NCBI GenBank assembly: GCA_046349315.1
Contig: JAXMCQ010000005.1
Span: forward strand, 62,001 to 126,000
Source: JAEUMG01 sp046349315
GTDB lineage: Bacteria; Pseudomonadota; Alphaproteobacteria; Rhizobiales; Aestuariivirgaceae
Direction: 5' to 3'
Length of the DNA: 64,000 bases
The notes below the pieces were generated by a model. It searched no databases, was not told where the DNA came from, and saw only the letters and a program-made list of their open reading frames with translations. Below, one piece after another: positions 19,536 to 28,748 of the stretch. Made by a program: the position numbers and the translations under genes. The number at the start of each line of letters is the position of its first letter. Position 1 is the first letter of the stretch.

Positions 19536-21101
19536 CTAATCAGCACTTCGGCCAGGCAATGATAAGACCACAACTATTGCGATAGCAAGACCGCAAATAA
19601 CAACCAGGATGATATCCCCTATCCGGCTATAGGGGGTCGGTTCGAGCGAGCGTGGCAGCCTTGTGTCAAGAACCCCGCGCTCGCCGAGCGGCAGCGACTG
19701 GATGACCTGACCGTAAGGGTCAACCACCGCCGAGATGCCCGAATTTGCCGAGCGGATCACCGGCAGGCCCTGCTCGATCGCCCGCAATTGCACTTGCGCC
19801 AGATGCTGATAGGGCCCGCTGGTGCGCCCGAACCACCCGTCATTGGTGACATTGACGATCCAACCCGGCCGATGTGCGGGATCGATCAGCCCATCGGGAA
19901 AAATGACCTCGTAGCAGATGAGGAACCCGGCATCGGGCGCGCCCGCAACCGGCGCCGTCTTGGGTCCCTGACCGGCATTGAAGCTCTCCGGCACGGTCAC
20001 GACTTTACGAAAGCCCATGGGCTTGAGCAGCCATTCGAGGGGCAGGAATTCTCCCCCCGGCACCAATCGCCATTTGTCGTAGCTGAGGATGAGATTTCCG
20101 GCGCCGTCAAAACCCATGATGCTGTTGAAGACCCGGCGCTCGCCTTGCGTGGAGAGATCACGTCGCAGTCCACCAGTTATCAATATTCCCTTCTCGCCCA
20201 ACATTGCGCCGATGATGTCGCGCGCCTCTGTGCTCTCTTCGAGATAGAAAGGCACCGCACTCTCCGGCCAGATGATATGGCTGAAGCGCTTCTCCACATC
20301 GCCTTGCGTGCTGAGTTCAAGCAGCGTGCCGAAAATCGTGTCGGCATTTCCCTTGAGCCACTTCTCGCCTTGCGGGATGTTGGGCTGCACGATGCGGATC
20401 ATGACCCCATCGACGGTCTTGTCTTGCGCCTGCGCCAGGCGCCAGGCGCCCCAGCCCCAAACGGCAGGCATGAACGCGAAGATGACGATGGCGAGGACGA
20501 CTTCGCGGCGCGGAAGATCGCGTTCGAACAGAAGCGCCGGCAGCGCCGCCCACAATACGATGAGCAAGGTGAGACTCGTCATGCCGACCAGCGATGCAAG
20601 CTGGGCAAGCCCGTCCATGCCGATCACCGCGAGCCCCGGCGCTGCCCAAGGGAAGCCGGTCATCAGATGACCGCGCAGCCATTCCACGATCGCAATCGCA
20701 ACGGCGAGCAGAAGCAGCCGCGACAAGCCCGGCCGCCAGACGAAATTGAGCGCCGCGACCGCAACACCCCAATAAAGCGCCATGCCGCCGGCCAATGCGC
20801 CGACCGCAAACGGCATCATCCACAGATACGTACTGGCATCGACGAGGAACGCCGCCCCGACCCAATAGAGGCACACGGAGAAATAGCCCGCCCCGAAGGC
20901 CCAGCCTGTTGCGAAGGCGGTAAGCGGCCTCCGTTGCGGCAAACCATCGATCAGCCAAATGAGGACCGGAAAAGCGATGAACAGCGTCGGCCAGATGTCG
21001 AGCGGCGGCAATGCCAGTCCGGCCAATACGCCGGCAGCGATCGCCAGAAAAACCCGCTGCCAGCCGCGGCGCGTTCGGAAGAAGTGGGCCAGTCGAATCA
21101 T
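19536..21101 (-). CDS. lnt: apolipoprotein N-acyltransferase
   Basis: Lnt adds the third acyl chain to the N-terminal cysteine of lipoproteins in the inner membrane. The 521-residue protein has six to seven N-terminal membrane spans (about residues 15-215) and a periplasmic nitrilase-like domain. The catalytic triad is visible as Glu in IIWPESAVPFY, Lys in YDKWRLVPGGEFLPL and Cys in LICYEVIFPDG. VNVTNDGWFGRTSGPYQHL is the usual conserved tail motif, and a C-terminal span follows. It stands beside the PraR/PhrR-like gene. Confidence 0.97.
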   Translation of the reverse strand: MIRLAHFFRTRRGWQRVFLAIAAGVLAGLALPPLDIWPTLFIAFPVLIWLIDGLPQRRPLTAFATGWAFGAGYFSVCLYWVGAAFLVDASTYLWMMPFAVGALAGGMALYWGVAVAALNFVWRPGLSRLLLLAVAIAIVEWLRGHLMTGFPWAAPGLAVIGMDGLAQLASLVGMTSLTLLIVLWAALPALLFERDLPRREVVLAIVIFAFMPAVWGWGAWRLAQAQDKTVDGVMIRIVQPNIPQGEKWLKGNADTIFGTLLELSTQGDVEKRFSHIIWPESAVPFYLEESTEARDIIGAMLGEKGILITGGLRRDLSTQGERRVFNSIMGFDGAGNLILSYDKWRLVPGGEFLPLEWLLKPMGFRKVVTVPESFNAGQGPKTAPVAGAPDAGFLICYEVIFPDGLIDPAHRPGWIVNVTNDGWFGRTSGPYQHLAQVQLRAIEQGLPVIRSANSGISAVVDPYGQVIQSLPLGERGVLDTRLPRSLEPTPYSRIGDIILVVICGLAIAIVVVLSLPGRSAD

Positions 21102-21187
21102 CGCCGGACTATAGGAGCGGGGCTTGTTATCGTCATTGCGGCATAATCTGTGCTAGTCAGTGGCGGAATTCTTGCGGAGAACTTGCC

Positions 21188-22000
21188 ATGACGCGCGCTG
21201 CACAGGCCCAACGAAGCCCGGTCGAGGACATGATCCTGATCGAGCATCTGCCATTCGATACCGATGGCGGCATAGCGACGCGCGCGCGCATCGGCCTCAT
21301 CGTGCTCGCCACCGATTACACGATCGAGGAAGAATGGCGGCGCATCTACACGCCCTTGACTGGCGTTGCGCTCTATCAGAGCCGCATCCTCAATGATGTC
21401 CGCATCACACCGGAAACCTTGCGCGCCATGGAGCCGCGCATTGCGCTCTCAACCGATGTCATTCTCCCCGGCTCCGAACTCGACGTCGTTGCCTATGGCT
21501 GCACATCGGCCTCGATGGCGATCGGCGAGGAGAAGGTTTTCGAGAAAATCCGCTCGGTGCGCCCCACTGCCAAATGCACGACGCCGATCACCGCCGCCTT
21601 TGCCGCCTTCCGAGCGATGGGGGCGAGGCGCATCGGTGTGCTCACCCCCTATCGTGCCGACGTCAACCGCATCGTCGCCGACTATATCCGCGCCCGCGGC
21701 TTCGAAGTGCCGGTCTTCGGCTCATTCAATGAGGAGAATGACGGCATTGTCGCGCGCATCACGCCGAAATCGATCGAAGCTGGCATTGACGCGATCAAGA
21801 AGCGCGCCGCCATCGATGCCGTCTTTGTTTCTTGTACTTCGGTGAGGCTTGCCGCCGCCGCGGCGCGCATCGAAGCCGAGATCGGCCTGCCCGTCACCTC
21901 TTCCAATCATGCCATGGCCTGGCACGCCTTGCGCCTCGCCGGCATTCAAGACAGCATGCCGCAATGGGGTCGACTCTTCGCGCTTCCCGCTCGTGGATGA
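21188..22000 (+). CDS. Asp/Glu racemase-family enzyme (maleate isomerase / EutA-like)
   Basis: The 270-residue cytosolic enzyme has the two catalytic-cysteine motifs of the Asp/Glu racemase superfamily, VVAYGCTSASMAIGEEKV and FVSCTSVRLAAAAARIE. Between them is TPITAAFAAFRAMGARRIGV, typical of the arylmalonate decarboxylase, maleate cis-trans isomerase and EutA branch. ATG 21188 has GGAG at good distance. Its stop overlaps the AraC regulator start (ATGA), so the two are cotranslated. A EutA-type role in ectoine breakdown is one possibility; maleate isomerisation is another. Substrate not proven. Confidence 0.8.
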   Translation: MTRAAQAQRSPVEDMILIEHLPFDTDGGIATRARIGLIVLATDYTIEEEWRRIYTPLTGVALYQSRILNDVRITPETLRAMEPRIALSTDVILPGSELDVVAYGCTSASMAIGEEKVFEKIRSVRPTAKCTTPITAAFAAFRAMGARRIGVLTPYRADVNRIVADYIRARGFEVPVFGSFNEENDGIVARITPKSIEAGIDAIKKRAAIDAVFVSCTSVRLAAAAARIEAEIGLPVTSSNHAMAWHALRLAGIQDSMPQWGRLFALPARG

Positions 22001-22824
22001 GGCGCGTCCGCACCATTCATCAAGATTATGCCGGAGGTGGCGGCTGGCGGCTCGATGAGGCCGATGCGCATCCGGCCCTGGCGGGCCTCGTCCTGCGCTA
22101 TGCGGGCTATGAGGAACGCGGCGGCCAGCCGATCATGCGCAATGAATGGGCGGTGCCGCACATTCCGGTGATCATCAATTTCGGCGATGTCTTCACCATC
22201 ACCGACATGGCTACCGGGACCTACCAAAGCTTCGCCGCCGGCCTCTATGATCGGCCGGTGACCGTCGCTTCCGGCGGCACTGCGCGCTGCTTGCAGGTCG
22301 ACCTGACGCCCGCTGGCGCGCAGCTCTTCTTTGGCCAGCCTCTCGGCCCGATGGTCAATCGCATTCTTTCGCTCGAAGATATCCTGGGACCGCCGGCGTC
22401 GCGCCTCATCGATGAACTCGAAGCGGCAACGTCCTGGAGCGATCGCTTCGATCGTTTGGAACGGGCTTTGCGCATTCGCATTGACAGGGCGAGGCCGGCA
22501 CCGGCTTTCGTCAGCGACGCCTGGGGGATGCTTCAGAAATCGCATGGCACCGCATCGATCGAGATCGTTGCCGGCAAGCTTGGCTGCTCGCGCAAGCACC
22601 TCGCCTCGTCATTCCGCGAGCATATCGGACTGAGCCCCAAGACCGCGGCGCGCGTCATCCGCTTCAACACCGTGCTCGATGGCTTGCGCGCCCGGCGCGC
22701 CTTCGCCGACATCGCCTTCGACTGCGGTTATGCCGACCAGGCTCACATGATCCGCGAATGCCGCGCCTTCACCGGCCTCGCGCCCAAACAATTCGCCGCG
22801 CAGTTTCTCTCCGTCACCCGCTAG
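21997..22824 (+). CDS. AraC-family transcriptional regulator
   Basis: A 275-residue regulator with an N-terminal sensor domain and a C-terminal AraC domain. The two helix-turn-helix motifs fall at SIEIVAGKLGCSRKHLASSF and FADIAFDCGYADQAHMIREC, followed by FTGLAPKQFAAQF. ATG 21997 shares four bases with the racemase stop codon. It probably responds to the substrate or product of that enzyme. No operator was identified. Confidence 0.88.
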   Translation: MRRVRTIHQDYAGGGGWRLDEADAHPALAGLVLRYAGYEERGGQPIMRNEWAVPHIPVIINFGDVFTITDMATGTYQSFAAGLYDRPVTVASGGTARCLQVDLTPAGAQLFFGQPLGPMVNRILSLEDILGPPASRLIDELEAATSWSDRFDRLERALRIRIDRARPAPAFVSDAWGMLQKSHGTASIEIVAGKLGCSRKHLASSFREHIGLSPKTAARVIRFNTVLDGLRARRAFADIAFDCGYADQAHMIRECRAFTGLAPKQFAAQFLSVTR

Positions 22825-22846
22825 TCTTGCCGTGCTCTTAGGTCGT

Positions 22847-22932
22847 CGTCACCCCAGCGAAAGCTGGGGTCCCCTGAATCATCTCCGCTAACGGCACCGC
22901 GTCAGGGGATGCCAGCTTTCGCTGGCATGACG
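22847..22932. repeat. palindromic intergenic repeat, family C copy 1
   Basis: The arms CGTCACCCCAGCGAAAGCTG (from 22847) and CAGCTTTCGCTGGCATGACG (to 22932) are nearly complementary. A related element is at 37444-37545 with CGTCATCCCCGCGAAAGC and GCTTTCGCCGGGATGACG. It lies between the convergent AraC and EamA genes and may work as a bidirectional transcript end. Confidence 0.65.
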
Positions 22933-22943
22933 GCCTTTCGAAG

Positions 22944-23378
22944 CTACTTCACCGCCACCAAAACCGCACCCGCGGCAATCAGAGCGATGCCGATCCAGTT
23001 GGGCAGAGATAGTTTCTCGCCGAGGACGATCACCCCGATCACCGCGACAAGCAGCACGCTCAACTTGTCGATCGGTGCGACCTTCGCTGCCTCGCCGATC
23101 TTGAGCGCGCGGAAGTAACAAAGCCATGATGCCCCGGTCGCGAGCCCCGAAAGCACCAGAAAAATCCAGCTGCGCGAAGATATGCTCGATGGCGACTGCC
23201 ACTGACCGGTCGCCGCGACAATGGCTCCGATCAGTGCCAGGATAATGAGGGTACGGATCAGCGTCGCGAGGTCGGCATTGATGCCGGCGACGCCAACCTT
23301 CGCGAAGATCGCGGTGAGGGCCGCAAAAACCGCCGACAGGATCGCCCAGAATTGCCAGCTTGCGGCGGCACCGCTCAT
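22944..23378 (-). CDS. small EamA-type (DMT) transporter
   Basis: The 144-residue protein has five hydrophobic spans and half the length of a standard EamA permease. It ends with the family pattern VLGEKLSLPNWIGIALIAAG. Half-size members probably act as dimers to move small metabolites. It lies four bases downstream of the agmatinase-family gene and is likely cotranscribed, so a role in exporting or importing a related amine or amino acid is possible but unproven. Confidence 0.8.
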   Translation of the reverse strand: MSGAAASWQFWAILSAVFAALTAIFAKVGVAGINADLATLIRTLIILALIGAIVAATGQWQSPSSISSRSWIFLVLSGLATGASWLCYFRALKIGEAAKVAPIDKLSVLLVAVIGVIVLGEKLSLPNWIGIALIAAGAVLVAVK

Positions 23379-23382
23379 TGGA

Positions 23383-24363
23383 TCACGCCCGCCGCTTGGC
23401 GATGTCCTCTGCCATCGGGCACATGATCTCGAACATCATGGTGACGCCGGCATAGGCGGTAAGGCCCGAAGGATCGAAGGGCGGCGACACTTCCACGACA
23501 TCGGCACCGACGATGTGGAGACCGCGCAAGCCGCGCAGCAACTGTTGCGCCTGGAAGGTGGTGAAGCCGCCGATTTCCGGCGTGCCGGTTCCCGGCGCAT
23601 AGACGGGATCGAGCATGTCGATGTCAAAACTCACATAAGTCGCATCGTCGCCAACGATCTCGCGCGCTTCTGCCATGACGTCCTTGGGTCCACGTTCCAT
23701 CGCTTCCTCGATGCGGATGATGCGCACACCCATCTTCTCGCCATACTCGAAGTCTTCGAGATCATACATCGAGCCGCGCAATCCGATCTGCACCGTGCGC
23801 CTGGGATCGAGCACGCCTTCCTCGATCGCCCGCTTGAACGGCGTGCCATGCGTATACTTGAACCCGCCGAAATAGCCGTCATAGAGATCGGTATGGGCGT
23901 CGAAATGGATCATGCCGACCGGCTTCTTGGCACCGACCGCACGCAGCACCGGCAGCGAGCAGAGATGATCGCCGCCCGCCGAGATCGGCCTGATGCCCTT
24001 GCCGACGAGCTTCTGGAAGTAATGCTCAACGCGCATCAAGGCGTCATCGACATTGGCGGGATTGACCGGGCAGTCGCCAAGATCGGCGACATTGGCGAGA
24101 TCATAGGGAACCACATGCGTGGTCTGGTGCATGCGCCGCACCATCGACGACATGTCGCGCATTTGCCTTGGGCCATGGCGCGGTCCCGGCCGGTTGCTGG
24201 TGCCGCCATCCCAGGGGATGCCCACAAGACCGATATCGATATTCTGGGCATCGTCGAGCGATACATGCGGCAGCCGCATGAAGGTTGCGATGCCGCCAAA
24301 GCGCGGCGTGACGAGGCCGGATACCGGCTGGTTGAAGCCGCCGTCGCGCGGATGTGGCGCCAT
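23383..24363 (-). CDS. agmatinase-family ureohydrolase
   Basis: The 326-residue enzyme belongs to the arginase/agmatinase/guanidino-acid hydrolase family, which releases urea from guanidino compounds with two Mn ions. Metal-binding motifs are ISAGGDHLCSLP, MIHFDAHTDLYD and VSFDIDMLDPVYAPGTGTPE. The length and SFDIDxLDP form fit agmatinase (SpeB), but guanidinobutyrase and guanidinopropionase look the same at this level. It is followed closely by the small EamA transporter gene. Confidence 0.85.
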   Translation of the reverse strand: MAPHPRDGGFNQPVSGLVTPRFGGIATFMRLPHVSLDDAQNIDIGLVGIPWDGGTSNRPGPRHGPRQMRDMSSMVRRMHQTTHVVPYDLANVADLGDCPVNPANVDDALMRVEHYFQKLVGKGIRPISAGGDHLCSLPVLRAVGAKKPVGMIHFDAHTDLYDGYFGGFKYTHGTPFKRAIEEGVLDPRRTVQIGLRGSMYDLEDFEYGEKMGVRIIRIEEAMERGPKDVMAEAREIVGDDATYVSFDIDMLDPVYAPGTGTPEIGGFTTFQAQQLLRGLRGLHIVGADVVEVSPPFDPSGLTAYAGVTMMFEIMCPMAEDIAKRRA

Positions 24364-24386
24364 GAATTACTCCCCTTTTCATAAGC

Positions 24387-24494
24387 GCCCCTCACCCGGC
24401 CTTCGGCCACCCTCTCCCCGCTGTCGCGGGGCGAGGGAGCAATTTCCTTCTCCCCGCCTGCGGGGAGAAGGTGCCCAAAGGGCGGATGAGGGGC
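24387..24494. repeat. palindromic intergenic repeat, family B
   Basis: The element starts GCCCCTCACCCGGCCTTCGG and ends GGGCGGATGAGGGGC, with inner arms CTCTCCCCGC and GCGGGGAGAAGG. This is a widespread rhizobial intergenic palindrome type. It fills most of the gap between priA and the agmatinase-family gene. One copy was seen in the window. Confidence 0.65.
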
Positions 24495-24534
24495 AGCCGT
24501 TCCTCGATGCCCGAACCTATACCCGAACTCGCGC

Positions 24535-26706
24535 TCAAAGGAAGCTGTAGGGATCGACATCGATATCGATCTTGAGCGACCCGCGCGGCTTGACCCCGTG
24601 CAGCCACTCCCGCACGAAAGCCTGCACATTCGACTCGCGCCCGGCCTTGATAAGAAACCGCCAGCGATAGCGCCCGCGCAACAAGGCGATCGGCGCCGGT
24701 GCCGGCCCCAGCACGCGGATGTCCTTGGCCTCGACCACGCGTCTTGCGAGCCAGCGGCTGAACTGCTCGGTCTCGCCCGCGTCATTGCCGGAAACGATGA
24801 TGGCGACGAGCCGTCCATAGGGCGGCAGGCCGGCGTCCTGGCGGATGCGCTTTTCCTGCGCCAGGAAACCGTCGCGATCGCCCCGTTTGAGCGATTGCAT
24901 CAGGGGATGATCGGGAAGATAGGTCTGGATGAGAGCACGGCCCGGTTTCTCGCCGCGCCCGGCCCGCCCCGCCACTTGCGCCATGAGCTGCCAGGTGCGC
25001 TCACCAGCCCGCGGATCGCCCGATTCAAGCGCAAGATCGGCATCGACGACGCCCGCCAGCGTGAGTTGCGGAAAATGATGGCCCTTGGCCACAAGCTGCG
25101 TGCCGATGATGAGGTTGTATTCGCCCTTGGCGACGTCACGGAGCGCATCGCGCAGCAGGGTCCCGCGCGACAGATCGCTCGACAGCACGACGATGCGCGC
25201 ATCGGGATACCGGCTTGCCGCTTCATCGGCGAGCCGCTCGATGCCAGGCCCGCAGGAAACCAATGTCTCTGCCGCACCACAGCTCGGGCAGGTCTGCGGC
25301 ACCGGCTGCAGGAAACCGCAATGATGGCACTGCATCTGGCGGCGAAAGCGATGCTCGACCAGCGCTGCCGCGCAATTGGGACATTCGATGCGAAAGCCGC
25401 AAGTCCGGCACAAAGTGAGCGGCGCAAAGCCGCGCCGGTTGAGGAAGAGCAACGCCTGCTCGCCCGCATCCAATGCGCCGCGCACCGCTTCATCGAGCGC
25501 CGGAGATATCCACGCATTCGCGCCGAGCTTCGCCTGCCGCATGTCGATCAGATCGATGCGCGGCAGTTCCGGCCGGCCATGCCGGTCCCTCAATGTCACA
25601 TGGCGATAGCGGCCGCGATCGACATTGACGAGCGTCTCGAGCGACGGCGTCGCGGATGAGAGTATCACCGGAAACTTGCCGAGACTGCCATAGACGATCG
25701 CCATGTCGCGCGCGTGATAAGGCACGCCGTCTTCCTGCTTGTAAGCACCCTCATGTTCTTCATCGACCACGATGAGGCCGAGTTTGCGCCACGGGAGGAA
25801 CAGCGCCGAGCGCGCGCCGACCACGATGCGGGCGCGACCCTCGCCGACCCCGCGCCATACGCGTTCGCGTTCGCGCGGCCGCAATTCCGAATGCCAGGCA
25901 GCGGGTTCCGCCTGGAAGCGCTCCTCGACACGGGTCAGGAATTGCTGAGTGAGCGCGATCTCAGGCACCAGCAAAAGTACTTGGCTTCCGCCGGCCAGCG
26001 CCGCCGCCATCGCCTCGAAATAGACTTCCGTCTTGCCCGATCCAGTCACACCATCAAGCAGCGCGACATTGGGCCCCCGTTGCGCGATCAATGCCCTGAG
26101 CTCGCGCGCCGCGATCTCCTGCTCGGCACTGAGCTTGAGTTGCGGCCCCAAGGGCTGCAGCTCGGGAAAGGCCCGCATCGCCGGCAAAGTGACGGGCTTG
26201 AGCGCGCCTTCGCCGATCAATCCCTTCACCACCGAAAGCCCGACGCCGGCCAATTCCGCAAGCTCGCCGGCCCGCAATGCCGGCGCCTCCTTCGCCACAT
26301 CGAGCGCGCGGCGTCTTTGCGGCGTCATGCGCTGCGGTTCATCACCGGTTGCCACATAGGCGATCTGCTGGCGCTCGCCTTCGAGCGCCGCTGGCGCCCT
26401 GAGACACATGCGCAAGACATTGCCGGCCGGTTCGAGGTAATAGGCAGAAACCCAGTCGACGAAGCGTCGATGCAGCTCGCTCATCGGCAGCATGTCGAAC
26501 TTGCCGACGACTTCGCGCAGTTTCATGTTGGTGGGTGTGAGCGACCGCACCTCCCAGACGACGCCAATCATCTCGCGCGGCCCCAAGGGAGCCGCGACAT
26601 AGTCGCCGGGAACGAGGCCAAGCCCGCGCGGCGCCAGATAGGACAAGGGTCCCTCGAGCGCGAGGGGCAGGAGCACCTCGACCATGTCATGTGATTCATC
26701 GGTCAT
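24535..26706 (-). CDS. priA: primosomal protein N' (PriA helicase)
   Basis: PriA reloads the replisome at stalled forks. The 723-residue protein has an N-terminal fork-binding domain and a DEAH-type helicase with GVTGSGKTEVY (Walker A) and LIVVDEEHEGAYKQ (motif II). Two zinc clusters follow in CRTCGFRIECPNC and MQCHHCGFLQPVPQTCPSCG. Motifs V and VI are in LIIGTQLVAKGHHFP and QVAGRAGR. The start ATG 26706 is chosen; TTG 26727 and ATG 26685 are possible. It is divergent from xerC. Confidence 0.96.
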   Translation of the reverse strand: MTDESHDMVEVLLPLALEGPLSYLAPRGLGLVPGDYVAAPLGPREMIGVVWEVRSLTPTNMKLREVVGKFDMLPMSELHRRFVDWVSAYYLEPAGNVLRMCLRAPAALEGERQQIAYVATGDEPQRMTPQRRRALDVAKEAPALRAGELAELAGVGLSVVKGLIGEGALKPVTLPAMRAFPELQPLGPQLKLSAEQEIAARELRALIAQRGPNVALLDGVTGSGKTEVYFEAMAAALAGGSQVLLLVPEIALTQQFLTRVEERFQAEPAAWHSELRPRERERVWRGVGEGRARIVVGARSALFLPWRKLGLIVVDEEHEGAYKQEDGVPYHARDMAIVYGSLGKFPVILSSATPSLETLVNVDRGRYRHVTLRDRHGRPELPRIDLIDMRQAKLGANAWISPALDEAVRGALDAGEQALLFLNRRGFAPLTLCRTCGFRIECPNCAAALVEHRFRRQMQCHHCGFLQPVPQTCPSCGAAETLVSCGPGIERLADEAASRYPDARIVVLSSDLSRGTLLRDALRDVAKGEYNLIIGTQLVAKGHHFPQLTLAGVVDADLALESGDPRAGERTWQLMAQVAGRAGRGEKPGRALIQTYLPDHPLMQSLKRGDRDGFLAQEKRIRQDAGLPPYGRLVAIIVSGNDAGETEQFSRWLARRVVEAKDIRVLGPAPAPIALLRGRYRWRFLIKAGRESNVQAFVREWLHGVKPRGSLKIDIDVDPYSFL

Positions 26707-26776
26707 CCCCGAACATTGCGCGAACAAAGCGCCGGGATCAACCCGCCATCAACCATTGCGGGCCTAGGCTTTCCGC

Positions 26777-27724
26777 ATGGCTGCCACCGAAGAACCATCC
26801 GTCGTCTTTGCCGCGCCCGATGCCGCGCGCGCCGCCGCCAATTGGCTGCGCTATCTCGAAAGCGAATTGCGCGCCGCGCCCAAGACCATCGAAGCCTATG
26901 GCCGCGACCTGCGCCAGTTCTTCCAGTTCTTGCAGGGCCATCTCGGCGGCGCGCCGACGCTTGCCGATCTCGAAACGCTCACCACGGGCGATTTCCGCTC
27001 GTTTCTTGCGCATCGCCGCAATGCCGGAACCGAGAGCCGTTCACTGTCCCGCCAGCTCTCGGCCTTGCGCTCCTTCTATCTCTTTCTCGAACGCACCGGC
27101 ACGCTCAAGAACTCAGCGCTCTCCGCCCTGCGCTCGCCCAAGATCGCCCATTCCGTGCCGAAACCTTTAAGTCCCGAAGCCGCGCGCCGTCTCATTGCGC
27201 CCGATGCAACCGATGATGGTGACGCGCTGCCGTGGATCGCCGCGCGCAATACCGCCGTGCTCACGCTTCTTTATGGATGCGGTTTGCGCATCTCCGAAGC
27301 CGTGGGCTTGACGGCCAATGATCTCTCCCGCGATCCGATGATGATCACCGGCAAGGGTGGCAAGGCGCGCCTCGTGCCGGTACTTCCCGTCGCACGCGAG
27401 GCGATCGCCGCCTATCAGTCCTTGTGCCCTTTCTCTGTGGCGCCCAGAGCGCCGCTCTTCCGCGGCTTGAAAGGCGGTCCGCTCAATGCCCGCAATATTC
27501 AGCTTCTCATCGCGCGATTGCGCGGCGCCCTTGGGCTTCCCGACAGCGCGACCCCGCATGCGCTGCGTCATTCCTTTGCCACGCATTTGTTGAGCAATGG
27601 TGCCGATCTTCGCGCCATCCAGGAATTGCTCGGCCATGCCAGTCTTTCGACCACGCAGATCTATACCGAAGTCAATCGCACGCATCTCTTCGAGCAATAT
27701 ATGAAAGCGCATCCCCGCACATGA
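26777..27724 (+). CDS. xerC: tyrosine recombinase XerC
   Basis: XerC with XerD resolves chromosome dimers at dif near the division septum. The 315-residue protein has an N-terminal SAM-like core-binding domain and a catalytic domain with YGCGLRISEAVGL (Arg I), TGKGGKARLVP (Lys), TPHALRHSFATHLL (His-x2-Arg), LLGHASLSTTQIYTEV (His and nucleophile Tyr). Alphaproteobacterial xerC often lies beside priA in this divergent layout. It is not linked to any mobile element here. Confidence 0.93.
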   Translation: MAATEEPSVVFAAPDAARAAANWLRYLESELRAAPKTIEAYGRDLRQFFQFLQGHLGGAPTLADLETLTTGDFRSFLAHRRNAGTESRSLSRQLSALRSFYLFLERTGTLKNSALSALRSPKIAHSVPKPLSPEAARRLIAPDATDDGDALPWIAARNTAVLTLLYGCGLRISEAVGLTANDLSRDPMMITGKGGKARLVPVLPVAREAIAAYQSLCPFSVAPRAPLFRGLKGGPLNARNIQLLIARLRGALGLPDSATPHALRHSFATHLLSNGADLRAIQELLGHASLSTTQIYTEVNRTHLFEQYMKAHPRT

Positions 27725-28734
27725 AGTGGCGTTTCCCTATCGGCTCGATCGCAGTGGCCGGGCTCTTGCTGGCTTGGCCCGCTCCTCCGTCATCGGCGGA
27801 AGCGCCGGTCTGCACCGGCAATGATCTCATCGCCGAAATGCGCGCGAAGGATCCCAATGCTTATGCGGCCTTGCGCGCCGAAGCCGATGCGACCCCCAAC
27901 AGTCGCGGCCTCTTTTGGAAAATCGAGCCGCCCGGCGGCGCAGCGCCCTCTTACCTTTTCGGGACCATGCACGTCACCGACCCGCGCGTGCATGCATTGA
28001 AGGCACCCGTGCAAGCCGCGCTGGACAATGCCGCGACCGTCATCATCGAAAGCACCGAAGCCATCAACAAGACGGAAGTGGCGAGGCACCTTTTCTCCAT
28101 CGCCAGTCTGATGGTATTGCCCGGCGAGCAAACGCTTGCCGATGTTATCCCCGCAGCCGATCTCGCCAAGGTGAAGGATTACTATAACGGGCAAGGCGGC
28201 TTTGCGGCGCAATTGAAGTTCCGGCCCTATATGCCCGCAATTGCGCTTTCCTTCTCGCCTTGTGAGCTTGCGCGACAGGCAGAAGGTTTGGAGAGCCTCG
28301 ACGCCGCCATCGCCGCCACGGCGCTGAGCGACGGGAAAACGGTGGTCGGCCTCGAAACGCTCCTCGATCAATTCACGTCCATGAGCGACATGCCGATGCC
28401 GCAACAGGTCGACATGCTGATGCAGGCGATCGAGCTGCGACCGCAGGTCGACGATTACAAGGAAACACTCATTCGGCTTTATCTCGCTGAGGAGCTCGGC
28501 CTGCTGCTCGCCTGGTCGCGCGCAACAACAGTCGAGCACGGCGATCAGGCGACATGGGACAGTTTCAAGAACCTTCTCATCGATACGCGCAACAAGCGGA
28601 TGGCCGAGCGCGCTATGCCCATCCTCGATGAGGGCAATGCGTTCATGGCGGTCGGCGCGTTGCATCTGCCGGGCGAAACCGGACTGGTGGAATTGCTGCG
28701 CAAAGCTGGCTACAAGATGACGCCCGTCAAATAG
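27721..28734 (+). CDS. TraB/GumN-family protein, exported
   Basis: The 337-residue protein starts MKWRFPIGSIAVAGLLLAWP with cleavage near SSAEA, so it is periplasmic or envelope-bound. The TraB/GumN signatures are SYLFGTMHVTDPRV near residue 78 and AFMAVGALHLPGETGLVELL near the end. This family is thought to be a metalloprotease-like fold; its substrates are not known. The ATG overlaps the xerC stop by four bases. The longer frame to 27424 is inside xerC. Confidence 0.87.
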   Translation: MKWRFPIGSIAVAGLLLAWPAPPSSAEAPVCTGNDLIAEMRAKDPNAYAALRAEADATPNSRGLFWKIEPPGGAAPSYLFGTMHVTDPRVHALKAPVQAALDNAATVIIESTEAINKTEVARHLFSIASLMVLPGEQTLADVIPAADLAKVKDYYNGQGGFAAQLKFRPYMPAIALSFSPCELARQAEGLESLDAAIAATALSDGKTVVGLETLLDQFTSMSDMPMPQQVDMLMQAIELRPQVDDYKETLIRLYLAEELGLLLAWSRATTVEHGDQATWDSFKNLLIDTRNKRMAERAMPILDEGNAFMAVGALHLPGETGLVELLRKAGYKMTPVK

Positions 28735-28748
28735 CTTCAAGCTTTTTC

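Noticed and set aside
19788..21146. A 452-codon plus-strand frame opposite lnt
   Set aside because: Shadow of lnt; the product is very polar and lacks any known pattern.
24387..24494. The priA-agmatinase gap repeat as a terminator
   Set aside because: It is a dispersed palindrome type without a T run, so I list it as a repeat.
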